Positions 44,763 to 54,891 of a stretch of 64,000 nt of DNA are shown here, piece by piece (position 1 is the stretch's first letter; every line of letters begins with the position of its first letter). The position numbers were made by a program, and so were the translations under genes. The DNA lies in assembly GCF_001038505.1 (NCBI RefSeq), contig NZ_LDPY01000001.1, forward strand, positions 3,844,001-3,908,000. Direction: 5' to 3'. Below the pieces are notes generated by a model. It ran no database searches, was not told the origin of the DNA, and saw only the letters and a list, made by a program, of their open reading frames with translations. This stretch comes from Puniceibacterium sp. IMCC21224 (lineage in GTDB: Bacteria > Pseudomonadota > Alphaproteobacteria > Rhodobacterales > Rhodobacteraceae).

Positions 44763-46133
44763 ATGCTGAAAAATGACATGTTGGAGCAGTGGGATCGGGA
44801 AAACTTTTTCCACCCGTCAACGCATCTTGCCGAATTTGCACGTGGCAACGTTCCACAGCGGGTAATCACTGGCGGACAGGGTTGCCATATCGAGGATCGC
44901 GAGGGCAACCGGCTGCTCGACGCCTTTGCCGGCCTCTATTGTGTCAACGTCGGTTACGGACGGCAAGAAATCGCGGAAGCCATCGCAACGCAGGCCCGCG
45001 AGCTGGCCTATTACCACGCGTACGTTGGCCACGGCACCGAAGCCTCGATCACCCTGGCCAAAATGATCCTTGACCGGGCACCCGATCACATGTCCAAAGT
45101 CTATTTTGGCATGTCTGGATCAGATGCCAACGAAACGAACATCAAACTGGTTTGGTATTACAACAACATCCTGGGACGCCCAGAGAAGAAAAAGATCATT
45201 TCGCGCTGGCGTGGATACCATGGTTCGGGACTGGTCACCGGATCGCTGACCGGGCTGGAACTTTTTCACAAAAAGTTCGACCTGCCGCTGAGTCAGGTGG
45301 TTCACACCGAGGCACCTTATTACTTCCGTCGTCCGGATCTCGGCATGAGCGAAGCGCAGTTTTCTGCGCATTGTGCTGCTGAACTGGAGGCCCTGATCGT
45401 CGCACAGGGGCCTGACACCATCGCCGCCTTCATCGGCGAGCCGGTCCTGGGAACCGGGGGAATCGTGCCGCCACCTGAAGGATACTGGGCCGCGATTCAG
45501 GCTGTGCTGGACAAGTATGACATCCTGCTGATCGCGGATGAAGTTGTCACAGGTTTTGGTCGGCTTGGCACGATGTTCGGATCCGAACATTACGGGCTAA
45601 AGCCGGACTTGATCACAATCGCCAAAGGCCTGACCAGCGCCTATGCGCCACTGTCGGGGTCCATCGTGAGCGAGAAGATGTGGAGCGTGCTGGAACAGGG
45701 CACGGACGAGAATGGTCCGATCGGCCATGGCTGGACCTATTCGGCCCATCCCATTGGTGCGGCTGCGGGTGTGGCTAACCTCAGGCTGCTCGACGATCTA
45801 GATTTGGTGCGCAAAGCGGGCGAGAATGGGGCCTACCTCAACAAGGTCATGTCCCAGGCACTGGGCGATCATGCCCATGTCGGCGAAATCCGGGGCGCGG
45901 GCATGATGTGTGCCATCGAATTCGTCAAGGATCGGGATAGCCGGACCTTCTTTGACGCGTCCGAAAAGGTGGGGCCGCGCATCGCTGCCGCCCTGATGGA
46001 AGAAAACGTAATCGGACGCGCCATGCCTCAGGGGGATATTTTGGGTTTTGCGCCGCCATTCTGCCTGTCAACAGAAGAGGCCGATGAAGTTGCAGACAAG
46101 ACCGCGCGCGCGGTGCGCAAGGTTCTGGGCTGA
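44763..46133 (+). CDS. Class III PLP-dependent aminotransferase (omega-transaminase type)
   Basis: A 456-residue aminotransferase. The cofactor signature is LLIADEVVTGFGRLG followed by the PLP-binding lysine in LITIAKGLTSAYAPLSG. Other family marks are DAFAGLYCVNVGYG, YFGMSGSDANETNIK and HGWTYSAHPIGAAAG. It matches the roseobacter omega-amino acid/amine:pyruvate transaminase subgroup that acts on diamines, beta-alanine or taurine; substrate uncertain. ATG at 44763 is preferred over 44757, since AAGGA is then 7 bases upstream. Preceded by tandem palindromes; convergent with the Fe-alcohol dehydrogenase gene. Confidence 0.92.
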   Translation: MLKNDMLEQWDRENFFHPSTHLAEFARGNVPQRVITGGQGCHIEDREGNRLLDAFAGLYCVNVGYGRQEIAEAIATQARELAYYHAYVGHGTEASITLAKMILDRAPDHMSKVYFGMSGSDANETNIKLVWYYNNILGRPEKKKIISRWRGYHGSGLVTGSLTGLELFHKKFDLPLSQVVHTEAPYYFRRPDLGMSEAQFSAHCAAELEALIVAQGPDTIAAFIGEPVLGTGGIVPPPEGYWAAIQAVLDKYDILLIADEVVTGFGRLGTMFGSEHYGLKPDLITIAKGLTSAYAPLSGSIVSEKMWSVLEQGTDENGPIGHGWTYSAHPIGAAAGVANLRLLDDLDLVRKAGENGAYLNKVMSQALGDHAHVGEIRGAGMMCAIEFVKDRDSRTFFDASEKVGPRIAAALMEENVIGRAMPQGDILGFAPPFCLSTEEADEVADKTARAVRKVLG

Positions 46134-46143
46134 TCCAGCAACG

Positions 46144-46172
46144 ACCTGTGCCCTCGCATTCGGGGCACAGGT
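46144..46172. terminator. Hairpin between convergent genes
   Basis: Perfect 10-bp arms (ACCTGTGCCC at 46144-46153, GGGCACAGGT at 46163-46172) lie between the aminotransferase and alcohol dehydrogenase stops. No T tract, so probably a moderate bidirectional terminator or end-protecting structure. Confidence 0.65.
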
Positions 46173-46176
46173 CAGG

Positions 46177-47328
46177 TCATCCAGATAACTCGGTTGCCAG
46201 CAATTGCTCCAGTCGATCTTTGGCCAGCGGCACCGGATTAGCCCGCATGGACGACGCAGCGGTCGACTCTTCAGCGATCTGGCCCACGTCAGCCTCTGAC
46301 GCCATCAGAGCCCGCAGCGTGGGCAAACCGTGCAATGTGGCCCAACATTCCAACGTATCAAAAGCGTCGGCAGGGTTTCCGCCCAGCTCAGTCGCAATCC
46401 AGACACGAACCTCAGCAAAGCGCATGGTGTCCAGGCCCGCCTCTGCAACCTTGACCTCGTTCAAGCGCAAAACTGGGGCAAGAAGCCGACCACAGATCGC
46501 GCCATGCGGAGTTGCAAACCGACCACCGATCACTCCGGCCAGTCCATGCACCGCACCAAGCCCGGCATTGGCCAGCGCGATCCCGCCGAACAGGCTCGTC
46601 AACGCCATATCATCGCGCGCATCGGCGTCTTCGTCCGACATCAGTCGTGCCAATGCCCGCAGCCCTCGGGGGATCGCGTCGCGGCAAAGCGCGTCGGTCA
46701 GCGCATTGGCACGGCAGGACAGATACGGCTCGATCACTTGCGTGATGGCATCGAGGCCAGAAGCCAGCGTGACGGCACGCGGGCAATTGTCCGTCAGTGC
46801 CGGGTCGACCAGCGCCAGTACGGCGAGCATCCTGTCGTCGCGCAGGCTGACCTTGCGCCCGTGTGACGGCACGCCGATTACGGCATTTTTCGTCGCCTCG
46901 GCACCAGTGCCCGAAGTGGTCGGGCAGGCAACAAACGGCAGCGGTTCGGCATCCAGGGGCTGACCACCTCCGACCCCTTCGAGATAGATCAGCGGTGGAC
47001 GCGAGGCAGGCAACAGAGCCGCCAGCGCTTTGGCCAGATCGAGCGTCGCGCCGCCACCAATGGCCAGAACACAGTCCGGACGATCATCTCTGTACCGCGC
47101 CAGCGCCGCTTCGATCTGCGGCAGGTCCGGCTCACCCGCGGAGTGCAGAACCGACACGGTACAGCCGAGATCGCGCAATAACGCGGTGCAGGTATCCGCC
47201 CATGCAACGGATCGGCCGCGCACCAAAAGCACGCGCCTTCCGCGCGCGGCAACCTCTTCGGGCAGCCCAGCGGCACGACCCCGGCCAAAGATAATCCGCG
47301 TGGGAGTGTTCAGCGCAAACGGCACCAT
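46177..47328 (-). CDS. Iron-containing alcohol dehydrogenase family protein
   Basis: A 383-residue group III dehydrogenase. The NAD site is CVLAIGGGATLDLAKALA (residues 87-103), with CPTTSGTGAEATKNAV. Of the four usual metal ligands, Asp193, His261 (AVHGLAG) and His275 (TPHGAICG) are present. The second position reads Gln197 (GLDAITQVIEPY) where FucO-type enzymes have His. The same subgroup pattern is, I believe, found in other family members. It is the last gene of glpK-fbp-adh, five bases after fbp, which hints at oxidation of a C3 alcohol. Confidence 0.88.
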   Translation of the reverse strand: MVPFALNTPTRIIFGRGRAAGLPEEVAARGRRVLLVRGRSVAWADTCTALLRDLGCTVSVLHSAGEPDLPQIEAALARYRDDRPDCVLAIGGGATLDLAKALAALLPASRPPLIYLEGVGGGQPLDAEPLPFVACPTTSGTGAEATKNAVIGVPSHGRKVSLRDDRMLAVLALVDPALTDNCPRAVTLASGLDAITQVIEPYLSCRANALTDALCRDAIPRGLRALARLMSDEDADARDDMALTSLFGGIALANAGLGAVHGLAGVIGGRFATPHGAICGRLLAPVLRLNEVKVAEAGLDTMRFAEVRVWIATELGGNPADAFDTLECWATLHGLPTLRALMASEADVGQIAEESTAASSMRANPVPLAKDRLEQLLATELSG

Positions 47329-47333
47329 ATCCG

Positions 47334-48311
47334 TCAGGGCGTTGCGGCGTGTTTAGCCTCGACCCGCCAAACCTCGTCACTGGCACCAAGGATCGCCGGG
47401 ACACGTTGATGCGGCTCGGTCGGCACCAGATCCATGATCCGCTCGCGTCCGGTCGAGGCAGCGCCGCCTGCGGCCTCGATAATTTTGGCCATCGGCGCCA
47501 CTTCGTACAGCAGCCGCAAACGTCCCCCCATATCCCGGTTCTTTTCGTCCAGCGGATAGAGGAACACGCCGCCGCGCATCAGAATGCGATGAACTTCGGC
47601 CACCATCGACGCGACCCAACGCATGTTGAAATCCACGCCACGCGGCCCATCCTTGCCCGCCAGGCAGTCATCGACATAGGCCCGCATCGGCGGCTCCCAG
47701 AAGCGCTGGCGCGAGGCATTGATCGAAAATTCAGCCGTCCCCTCGGGGATCTTCATATCGGCATGCGTCAAACGGAAGATACCAGAGCCCTGATGCAGCG
47801 TAAAACTCTGCACACCCTTCCCTGCGGCCAGCACCATCATCGTGGCGGGGCCATACAGCGCATAGCCCGCCACCAATTGATCAGAGCCGGGGCGCAACAC
47901 GTTGCGGTCGCCATCCTCGGCGACTTGCATGATCGAAAAGATCGTGCCGACGGACAAATTTGTATCCAGGTTCGATGATCCATCGAGCGGATCGAAAAAC
48001 AGCAGATAATCGCCTTTTTTCGGCTCTTTCAGCCAGACCACCTCTTCGATCTCTTCCGACACCAGCGCGGCAAGACGGGGAGAATTGGCACAAGTTGCCA
48101 GAAAAATGTCGTTGGCGATGATATCGAGCGGCTTCTGATCCTCGCCTTGCACATTGGTGCTGCCCGCGACGCCCAGATTGCCCTTGAGCGGGCCGTTGCG
48201 GACCTCGTAGGCGGTGGCGCGGCAGGCCGACGCGATGTCTTCGAGCAGAAAGATCAGGTCGGAATCGTGCCCGGCATCGGTCAGATGGCGGCGAAGAGTG
48301 ATGGAGGTCAT
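47334..48311 (-). CDS. fbp: Class I fructose-1,6-bisphosphatase
   Basis: A 325-residue gluconeogenic enzyme that releases phosphate from fructose 1,6-bisphosphate. The metal-binding motif DPLDGSSNLD is at residues 107-116, preceded by LVSEEIEEVVWL. Family marks YPLDEKNRDMGGRLRLLYEVAPMA-like C-terminal segment and GGAASTG are also present. It lies 15 bases after glpK, so glycerol entry and gluconeogenesis are cotranscribed. Confidence 0.96.
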   Translation of the reverse strand: MTSITLRRHLTDAGHDSDLIFLLEDIASACRATAYEVRNGPLKGNLGVAGSTNVQGEDQKPLDIIANDIFLATCANSPRLAALVSEEIEEVVWLKEPKKGDYLLFFDPLDGSSNLDTNLSVGTIFSIMQVAEDGDRNVLRPGSDQLVAGYALYGPATMMVLAAGKGVQSFTLHQGSGIFRLTHADMKIPEGTAEFSINASRQRFWEPPMRAYVDDCLAGKDGPRGVDFNMRWVASMVAEVHRILMRGGVFLYPLDEKNRDMGGRLRLLYEVAPMAKIIEAAGGAASTGRERIMDLVPTEPHQRVPAILGASDEVWRVEAKHAATP

Positions 48312-48326
48312 TTTTGGCCTTTCAAA

Positions 48327-49814
48327 TCAAAAACTCATCGCGGCGGAAACCGCGCGTTTCCACGCGCCGTATTTCGACGCGCGATCTTCGTCGGACATAC
48401 CGGGGTCAAAGCTGCGGTCGAGCCGCCATTTTTCGGCAAATCCAGCCATATCCGGGTACACGCCGACGCGCTGACCGGCAAGCCATGCCGCCCCCAGCGC
48501 CGTCGTTTCCAGCACCTGTGGCCGATCAACCGGCGCTCCGATGATATCCGACAGGAATTGCATTGCGTAATCGGAGGCAGACATGCCGCCATCGACCCGC
48601 AGCGTCTGATCACCGCCCTGCGGGGTCCAGTCAGCGTGCATCGCCTCAAGCAGATCGCGGGTCTGATACCCAACGGATTCGAGCGCGGCGCGTGCAAACT
48701 CCTCGGGACCGGAATTGCGCGTGAGGCCAAATATTGCGCCACGGCATTCAGCGTTCCAATATGGCGCACCCAGACCGGTGAACGCCGGGACAAGGACAAC
48801 ATTCTGCCCAGCATCGGCATTTTCAGCGAGCGGCTGCGTTTCCTTGGCATCCCGGATGATCTTCAACCCGTCGCGCAGCCATTGCACCACTGCCCCTGCG
48901 ATAAAAATCGACCCTTCGAGAGCATAGGTCGGTTTCCCGTCAAGCTGATAGGCGATGGTGGTCAAAAGTCGGTTCTTGGACGCAACGGGCGTGTCGCCGG
49001 TGTTGAGCAACGCAAAACAGCCGGTGCCATAGGTGGATTTCAACATTCCGGGCTGAAAACAGGCCTGCCCCAGCGTCGCCGCCTGCTGGTCACCCGCAAC
49101 GCCCAGAATGGGTATTTCGCGACCAAAGAGGTCGGGCCGCGTCATGCCAAAATCGGCGGCGCAATCCTTGACCTCGGGGAGCATCGTGATCGGGATATCC
49201 AGCAGGTCACAAATGGTCTGCGACCAGCGTCCCTTGCGGATATCATACAGGAGGGTCCGCGCGGCATTGGTGGCGTCGGTGACATGCGCCGCCCCGCCGG
49301 TCAGTTTCCAGATCAGGTAGCTGTCGACGGTGCCGAACAGCAGCTTGCCCTCGCGCGCCTTGTCCCGCGCCCCGTCTACGTTATCGAGAATCCATTTCAG
49401 CTTGGTTCCCGAAAAATACGGATCCAGCAGCAGGCCGGTCCGGTCGGTGAACATCGCCTCGTGACCTTCTTCACGCAACGCGGCGCAGATGTCCGAGGTA
49501 CGCCGATCCTGCCAGACGATGGCCTTGTGAATGGCCTGCCCGGTGTCGCGGTCCCAGACGATCGTGGTTTCGCGCTGATTGGTGATGCCGATCGCGGCGA
49601 TGTCCCCGGCCGAGATCGCCGCGCGCTCAATAACCTGGCGACAGGTGCCCGCTGTGGTCGACCACAAATCCGACACGTCATGTTCGACCCATCCTGAGGC
49701 TGGATAATGCTGTTCGAACTCTTCCTGTGCGACGGCAGTGATTTTCATGTCTGCGTCGAACAGGATCGCGCGGCTGGATGTGGTGCCTTGGTCGATGGCC
49801 AGGATATAGCGCAC
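48327..49814 (-). CDS. glpK: Glycerol kinase
   Basis: GlpK phosphorylates glycerol to glycerol 3-phosphate. The 495-residue protein starts [18 protein letters not shown], has [14 protein letters not shown], the catalytic-loop region and the C-terminal ATP-binding [19 protein letters not shown] at 49814 is the likely start, since GAGAGGAG lies a few bases upstream and this gives the family length. A terminator-like hairpin separates it from glpV upstream, so it may be transcribed partly by read-through. Confidence 0.97.
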   Translation of the reverse strand: MRYILAIDQGTTSSRAILFDADMKITAVAQEEFEQHYPASGWVEHDVSDLWSTTAGTCRQVIERAAISAGDIAAIGITNQRETTIVWDRDTGQAIHKAIVWQDRRTSDICAALREEGHEAMFTDRTGLLLDPYFSGTKLKWILDNVDGARDKAREGKLLFGTVDSYLIWKLTGGAAHVTDATNAARTLLYDIRKGRWSQTICDLLDIPITMLPEVKDCAADFGMTRPDLFGREIPILGVAGDQQAATLGQACFQPGMLKSTYGTGCFALLNTGDTPVASKNRLLTTIAYQLDGKPTYALEGSIFIAGAVVQWLRDGLKIIRDAKETQPLAENADAGQNVVLVPAFTGLGAPYWNAECRGAIFGLTRNSGPEEFARAALESVGYQTRDLLEAMHADWTPQGGDQTLRVDGGMSASDYAMQFLSDIIGAPVDRPQVLETTALGAAWLAGQRVGVYPDMAGFAEKWRLDRSFDPGMSDEDRASKYGAWKRAVSAAMSF

Positions 49815-49920
49815 GGCCTCTCCTCTCATGCTGTAAAGTTCTTGGACGAAACGGGAGGCGATGTAAAACCCGCCGCCCGTTTGGTGCAAGACTTCGGACG
49901 TCTGTCCGAGAGATAAGCAC

Positions 49921-49952
49921 AAAAAAGCCGGAGCCCCAAGCAGGGCCCCGGC
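49921..49952 (-). terminator. Terminator between glpV and glpK
   Basis: A 10-bp stem with one mismatch (49927-49936 with 49943-49952) is followed on the minus strand by six T residues. It lies just after glpV and should reduce transcription into glpK-fbp-adh. Confidence 0.85.
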
Positions 49953-49961
49953 GGTCGTGTC

Positions 49962-51683
49962 TTACTTCCAGGACGCGATCAGCTCGTCATAGCTGACGGT
50001 CTTGGGCTCTTCGTCCTCGTTCGCAAGCTTGGGCTTGGGTGCACCCGGCTGCTCGAGCCAGTACTCGGCGGTCTCTTCGGGGTTCATCTTGGGGCCGATG
50101 TCGCCCTGGATGCCTGCCCGCTCAAGACGCTCCATCACCGATTCCATGTCACCGCAGAGGCTGTCGAGTGCTTCCTGCGAGGACTTGGCGCCGGACATGG
50201 CGTCACCGATGTTCTGCCACCACAGCTGTGCCAGCTTGGGATAATCCGGCACGTTCGTACCGGTCGGCGACCACTGAACGCGGGCCGGCGAGCGGTAGAA
50301 TTCCACCAGGCCGCCCAGTTTCGGCGCGCGGTCGGTGAAGGACTGGTGCTGAACGGTGGATTCACGGATGAAGGTCAGACCTTCGTGCGCTTTCTTCACA
50401 TCCACCGTCTTGGAGGTCACGAACTGGGCATAGAGCCAGGCCGCCTTGGCACGATCCACAGGTGTGGATTTCATCAGCGTCCAGGAACCCACGTCCTGAT
50501 AGCCGACTTTCATGCCCTCTTCCCAGTATGCGCCGTGCGGCGAGGGGGCCATGCGCCATTTCGGCGTGCCGTCCTCATTCATCACGGGCAGGTCAGGCAG
50601 CACGGTCGCCGCAGTGAATGCGGTGTACCAGAACATCTGCTGTGCGACATTGCCCTGCGCCGGGATCGGGCCGGCTTCGGAAAAGGTCATGCCCTGCGCG
50701 GCGGGCGGCGAGTAATCGTTGAGCCACTTGATCGCTTTGTCCACGGCATAGACTGCGGCGGGCGAATTGGTGGCACCGCCACGGGTCATGCAGGCGCCGA
50801 CGGGCTGCGAATTTTCGTTGACGCGAATGCCCCATTCGTCGACCGGCAGGCCGTTGGGTTCACCCTTGTCGCCCATTCCGGCCATGGACATCCACGCGTC
50901 GGTGTAGCGCCAGCCCAAGCTCGGGTCTTTCTTACCGTAGTCCATGTTGCCAAAGACGTCACCTTCTACACCCAGACGCGACAGGTCGCGGCCGGTAAAG
51001 AATTCGGCGATGTCCTCATACGCGGACCAGTTGACCGGAACGCCCAGATCGTAGCCATATTTCGCTTTGAAATCGGCCTTGTTCTGTTCATCGTTGAACC
51101 AGTCGTAGCGGAACCAGTAGAGGTTCGCGAACTGCTGATCGGGCAGCTGGTACAGCTCACCATCGGGGCCGGTGGTGAACGATGTGCCGATGAAATCGTC
51201 GAGATCGAGACCGGGGTTGGTCACGTCCGAGCCTTCGTTCGCCATCCAGTCGGTCAGGCTGCGCGCCTGCTGATAGCGCCAGTGGGTGCCGATCAGATCC
51301 GAGTCGTTGATATAGGCGTCATAGATGTTTTCGCCCGACTGCATCTGTGTCTGCAGCTTTTCGACAACGTCACCTTCGCCGATCAGGTCGTGGGTCAGAT
51401 TGATCCCGGTGATCTTGCTAAACGCCGCGGCCAGGACCTTGGATTCATAGCTGTGTGTGTCGATAGTTTCCGACACGACCTTGATGTCCATGCCCGCGAA
51501 CGGGGCAGCGGCATCAATGAACCACTGCATTTCGGATTCCTGCTCTTCGCGGGTCAGGCTAGAGAGATCGCCGATTTCGCTGTCGAGGAATGCCGTAGCG
51601 GCATCCATGTCGGCGAACGACGGGCTGGCGAAACACGCCAGTGCCGCAGCCACCGCTGTGGTGGATTTAAGATTCAGGTTCAT
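49962..51683 (-). CDS. glpV: Glycerol ABC transporter substrate-binding protein
   Basis: A 573-residue periplasmic binding protein with a signal peptide (MNLNLKSTTAVAAALACFA, cleavage after SFA). The length and order are those of the rhizobial glycerol transporter protein GlpV. The ATG at 51683 has GGGAGGAACCAC upstream. It is the last gene of glpSTPQ-DUF2160-glpV and is followed by a terminator. Glycerol specificity is deduced from the glpD, glpK and glpR context. Confidence 0.92.
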   Translation of the reverse strand: MNLNLKSTTAVAAALACFASPSFADMDAATAFLDSEIGDLSSLTREEQESEMQWFIDAAAPFAGMDIKVVSETIDTHSYESKVLAAAFSKITGINLTHDLIGEGDVVEKLQTQMQSGENIYDAYINDSDLIGTHWRYQQARSLTDWMANEGSDVTNPGLDLDDFIGTSFTTGPDGELYQLPDQQFANLYWFRYDWFNDEQNKADFKAKYGYDLGVPVNWSAYEDIAEFFTGRDLSRLGVEGDVFGNMDYGKKDPSLGWRYTDAWMSMAGMGDKGEPNGLPVDEWGIRVNENSQPVGACMTRGGATNSPAAVYAVDKAIKWLNDYSPPAAQGMTFSEAGPIPAQGNVAQQMFWYTAFTAATVLPDLPVMNEDGTPKWRMAPSPHGAYWEEGMKVGYQDVGSWTLMKSTPVDRAKAAWLYAQFVTSKTVDVKKAHEGLTFIRESTVQHQSFTDRAPKLGGLVEFYRSPARVQWSPTGTNVPDYPKLAQLWWQNIGDAMSGAKSSQEALDSLCGDMESVMERLERAGIQGDIGPKMNPEETAEYWLEQPGAPKPKLANEDEEPKTVSYDELIASWK

Positions 51684-51753
51684 GTGGTTCCTCCCATTAT
51701 TGAACCGTTCTTGTCGTATCCGAGATCTCCTCGCGCCCCGGATGCGCTGTGAT

Positions 51754-52026
51754 CTAGACGAAGCGGAACACCGCGACGGCATAGATCAGGCAGGCGATCA
51801 GCGCGTAAGGTTGGTTCGCGCCGACGATCCCGAGCCAGGCCAGATTGATAAAGGCCGAGCCCAGAAGAGTGATGAAGAGGCGGTCGCCCCGTGTCGTTTC
51901 GATCCTGAGCACGCCAACACGCGGCGTCTCAGGAAATTTGATTGCGAGCACCGTGAAGGTGATCAGTAGCAGAGCGATCACCCCGAAAAAGGTGGCGGTC
52001 GGCCAGGTCCATGCCATCCATGCCAT
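51754..52026 (-). CDS. DUF2160 small membrane protein of glycerol transporter
   Basis: A 90-residue protein with two to three hydrophobic segments (TATFFGVIALLLITFTVLAI; FINLAWLGIVGA; LIACLIYAVAVFRFV). This DUF2160 family is found in glycerol ABC transporter operons between the permease and binding-protein genes, as here. It is probably an accessory subunit. The ATG at 52026 is preceded by AGGAG at 8 bases. Confidence 0.9.
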   Translation of the reverse strand: MAWMAWTWPTATFFGVIALLLITFTVLAIKFPETPRVGVLRIETTRGDRLFITLLGSAFINLAWLGIVGANQPYALIACLIYAVAVFRFV

Positions 52027-52047
52027 TGTGTTCACTCCTTTTTCATA

Positions 52048-52914
52048 TCAAACGCGGCCCAGGGCAAAGCCCTTGGCGATGTAGTTGCGCACAAAATAGA
52101 TCACCAGCGCGCCGGGCACGATTGTCAGGATGCCAGCGGCCGCCAGCACTCCCCAGTCGAGGCCGGAGGCCGACACTGTGCGGGTCATGGTAGCGGCGAT
52201 GGGCTTGGCATTCACCGAGGTCAAAGTCCGCGACAGCAGCAGTTCCACCCACGAGAACATGAAGCAGAAGAACGCCGCCACACCAATGCCGGACGCAACC
52301 AGCGGCATGAAGATTTTCACAAAGAACCGCCCGAACGAATAACCGTCGATATAGGCCGTTTCGTCGATCTCCTTGGGGACGCCGCGCATGAAGCCTTCCA
52401 AAATCCAGACCGCAAGCGGAACGTTAAACAGGCAATGCGCCAGCGCGACCGCGATATGCGTGTCGAACAGCCCGACTGACGAATAGAGCTGAAAGAACGG
52501 CAGCGCAAACACGGCCGGCGGGGCCATCCGGTTGGTCAGCAGCCAAAAGAACAGATGCTTGTCGCCCATAAAGCTGTAGCGCGAAAACGCATAGGCCGCA
52601 GGCAGCGCCACGGTGATCGAAATGACAGTGTTGATCACCACGTAGATCAGCGAATTGACGTAGCCCATGTACCAGCTCGGGTCCGTCAGGATGGTCGTAT
52701 AGTTCGCGAAGGTCAGATTGCGTGGCCAGAGCGAGAACGCTCCGAGGATCTCGGTATTGGTCTTGAGGCTCATGTTCAGCAGCCAGTAGATCGGCAGCAA
52801 CAGGAACAGCAGATACAGGCCCATTACGATGGCTGACCCTTTGATCAGGGTCCGCTTTTTCCCGCGCCCAGAGGTCAGGTTGCCGGGGATGCTGGTTGTG
52901 GTTGCGTCAGTCAT
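52048..52914 (-). CDS. glpQ: Glycerol ABC transporter permease GlpQ
   Basis: A 288-residue MalG-type inner-membrane permease with six hydrophobic segments. The EAA loop is readable as EIDETAYIDGYSFGRFFVKI. It pairs with GlpP. Its ATG directly follows the TAA of glpP. Confidence 0.93.
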   Translation of the reverse strand: MTDATTTSIPGNLTSGRGKKRTLIKGSAIVMGLYLLFLLLPIYWLLNMSLKTNTEILGAFSLWPRNLTFANYTTILTDPSWYMGYVNSLIYVVINTVISITVALPAAYAFSRYSFMGDKHLFFWLLTNRMAPPAVFALPFFQLYSSVGLFDTHIAVALAHCLFNVPLAVWILEGFMRGVPKEIDETAYIDGYSFGRFFVKIFMPLVASGIGVAAFFCFMFSWVELLLSRTLTSVNAKPIAATMTRTVSASGLDWGVLAAAGILTIVPGALVIYFVRNYIAKGFALGRV

Positions 52915-53787
52915 TTACACACCGTCCCTTTTGTCGAGGTTGACCATGACCGTGTAGAACACCCATGAAATCAGCAGGATGACGAGGAAATACATCAGGC
53001 TGAACGCCGCTGCCGGCCCCAGATCAAACTGGCCCAGCGCCATCTTGACCAAATCAATCGACAGAAATGTCGTGGCGTTCCCGGGTCCGCCACCAGTGAC
53101 GACAAACGGTTCGGTGTAGATCATGAAACTGTCCATGAACCGCAACAGGATCGCAATCATCAGCACGCCCGTCATCTTGGGCAGCTCGATGTAGCGGAAC
53201 ACCGCCCAGCGCGACGCCTGGTCGATCTTGGCCGCCTGGTAATAGGCGTCGGGGATGGATTGCAAGCCGGCGTAAGCCAGAAGCGCCACCAGTGAGGTCC
53301 AGTGCCACACATCCATGACAATCAGCGTGCTCCACGCAGCAAAGAAACCTTGGGTATAGTTGTAGTCGATACCAAGAGACGCCAGCGTATAGCCCAGCAG
53401 ACCGATATCGACCCGGCCAAAGATCTGCCAGATTGTGCCAACCACGTTCCACGGAATCAGCAGTGGCAACGACATCAGCACTAGACAGAACGATGCCCAA
53501 AAGCCCTTTTTCGGCATGTTCAGCGCGACAAAGATGCCCAGAGGCACCTCAATGGCGAGGATGATCGCGGAAAATGCCATCTGGCGACCCAGCGCGTTCC
53601 ACATCCGGTCAGAATGCAGCAGATCGTCGAACCACGAAATGCCGGCCCAGAAGAACTGATTCTGACCAAAGCTGTCCTGCACCGAATAATTAACCACGGT
53701 CATCAGCGGGATGACGGCGGAAAATGCCACAAGGATCAGCACCGGCAGGACCAGGAACCATGCCTTTTGATTGACGGTCTTTTCCAT
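52915..53787 (-). CDS. glpP: Glycerol ABC transporter permease GlpP
   Basis: A 290-residue MalF-type permease with six membrane segments and an EAA-type loop, IPDAYYQAAKIDQASRWAVF. Its ATG overlaps the glpT stop by one base. Confidence 0.93.
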   Translation of the reverse strand: MEKTVNQKAWFLVLPVLILVAFSAVIPLMTVVNYSVQDSFGQNQFFWAGISWFDDLLHSDRMWNALGRQMAFSAIILAIEVPLGIFVALNMPKKGFWASFCLVLMSLPLLIPWNVVGTIWQIFGRVDIGLLGYTLASLGIDYNYTQGFFAAWSTLIVMDVWHWTSLVALLAYAGLQSIPDAYYQAAKIDQASRWAVFRYIELPKMTGVLMIAILLRFMDSFMIYTEPFVVTGGGPGNATTFLSIDLVKMALGQFDLGPAAAFSLMYFLVILLISWVFYTVMVNLDKRDGV

Positions 53788-54881
53788 CAGGCGGCCTCTC
53801 CCATTTTTGTGCTTTGCGGCGTCACCAGCCAGTCATCGGCGTAAACATTCACATGCGCCGGATCAAAGATGACACGGGTCATTTCAGGGCCGATGTTGTC
53901 CCCCTCATCCGCGATGATATTGATATCGTGACCAAAAAGGCTGGCGCGTACGATCTTGTGGCGGCCCACATCCTCGACCCGGCGGATCTGAACCGGCAGG
54001 CCTTCGGTCGCGGACAGGGTGGCATATTCCGGACGCACGCCAATCTCGACCTTGCCACCCAGCGCGCCATACCCCTGCGTCAGAGCCAGTTCCGAGCCGT
54101 CAATATAGGCGACCGCACCGTCGATCCGGGCCGGAATCACGTTCATGCCGGGTGATCCGATGAAATAGCCAACAAAGGTATGCGCCGGTTTTTCGAACAG
54201 TTCTTCGGGTGTGCCAATCTGAACGACGCGGCCATCATACATCACCACCACCTTGTCGGCGAAAGTCAGCGCCTCGGTCTGGTCGTGCGTGACATAGATC
54301 ATCGTGTGGCCAAATTCATGGTGCAGCGATTTCAACTGCGTGCGCAACTCCCACTTCATATGAGGGTCGATCACGGTCAGTGGCTCGTCGAACAGCAGGG
54401 CGTTCACATCCTCTCGGACCATGCCGCGCCCCAGGCTGATCTTTTGCTTGGCGTCAGCCGTCAGACCGCGCGCCTTGCGATCCAGCGTTGCCTCCATCCC
54501 GATCATCGCGGCGATCTGCTGCACGCGCTGCGCCACATAGGCCGGGTCCGCCCCACGATTGCGCAGCGGAAAGGCCAGATTGTCGCGCACGGTCATCGTG
54601 TCGTAGACCACCGGAAACTGGAACACCTGCGCAATGTTGCGTTCGGCCGTCGGCGCGTGGGTCACATCCTTGTCGTCGAACAGGATACGCCCCTGCGACG
54701 GCTGCAGCAGCCCCGAGATGATGTTGAGCAGCGTAGACTTGCCGCAGCCCGAAGATCCGAGCAGCGCATAAGCTTCGCCATCGACCCAGTCGTGGTTCAG
54801 CTCCTTGAGCGCAAAATCCTCTTCGGATTTCGGGTTCTTGAGGTAGGAATGGGCGAGGTTATCGAGAGTGATTTTGGCCAT
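53787..54881 (-). CDS. glpT: Glycerol ABC transporter ATP-binding subunit GlpT
   Basis: A 364-residue ATPase with a C-terminal TOBE-like domain. Walker A is GSSGCGKST (42-50), Walker B with catalytic Glu166 is ALLFDEP, and the H-loop His199 is YVTHDQ. The ABC signature is degenerate: LTADAKQ at 140-146 in place of LSGGQ. It complements GlpS, whose signature is intact. The ATG at 54881 is chosen because similarity starts there. Ten bases separate it from glpS. Confidence 0.93.
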   Translation of the reverse strand: MAKITLDNLAHSYLKNPKSEEDFALKELNHDWVDGEAYALLGSSGCGKSTLLNIISGLLQPSQGRILFDDKDVTHAPTAERNIAQVFQFPVVYDTMTVRDNLAFPLRNRGADPAYVAQRVQQIAAMIGMEATLDRKARGLTADAKQKISLGRGMVREDVNALLFDEPLTVIDPHMKWELRTQLKSLHHEFGHTMIYVTHDQTEALTFADKVVVMYDGRVVQIGTPEELFEKPAHTFVGYFIGSPGMNVIPARIDGAVAYIDGSELALTQGYGALGGKVEIGVRPEYATLSATEGLPVQIRRVEDVGRHKIVRASLFGHDINIIADEGDNIGPEMTRVIFDPAHVNVYADDWLVTPQSTKMGEAA

Positions 54882-54891
54882 GGACCCCTCC

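Noticed and set aside
48147..49697. Plus-strand open frame of 516 codons
   Set aside because: Antisense to glpK and the start of fbp; no protein similarity seen.
50346..51752. Plus-strand open frame of 468 codons
   Set aside because: Antisense to glpV; composition is a mirror of its codon bias.
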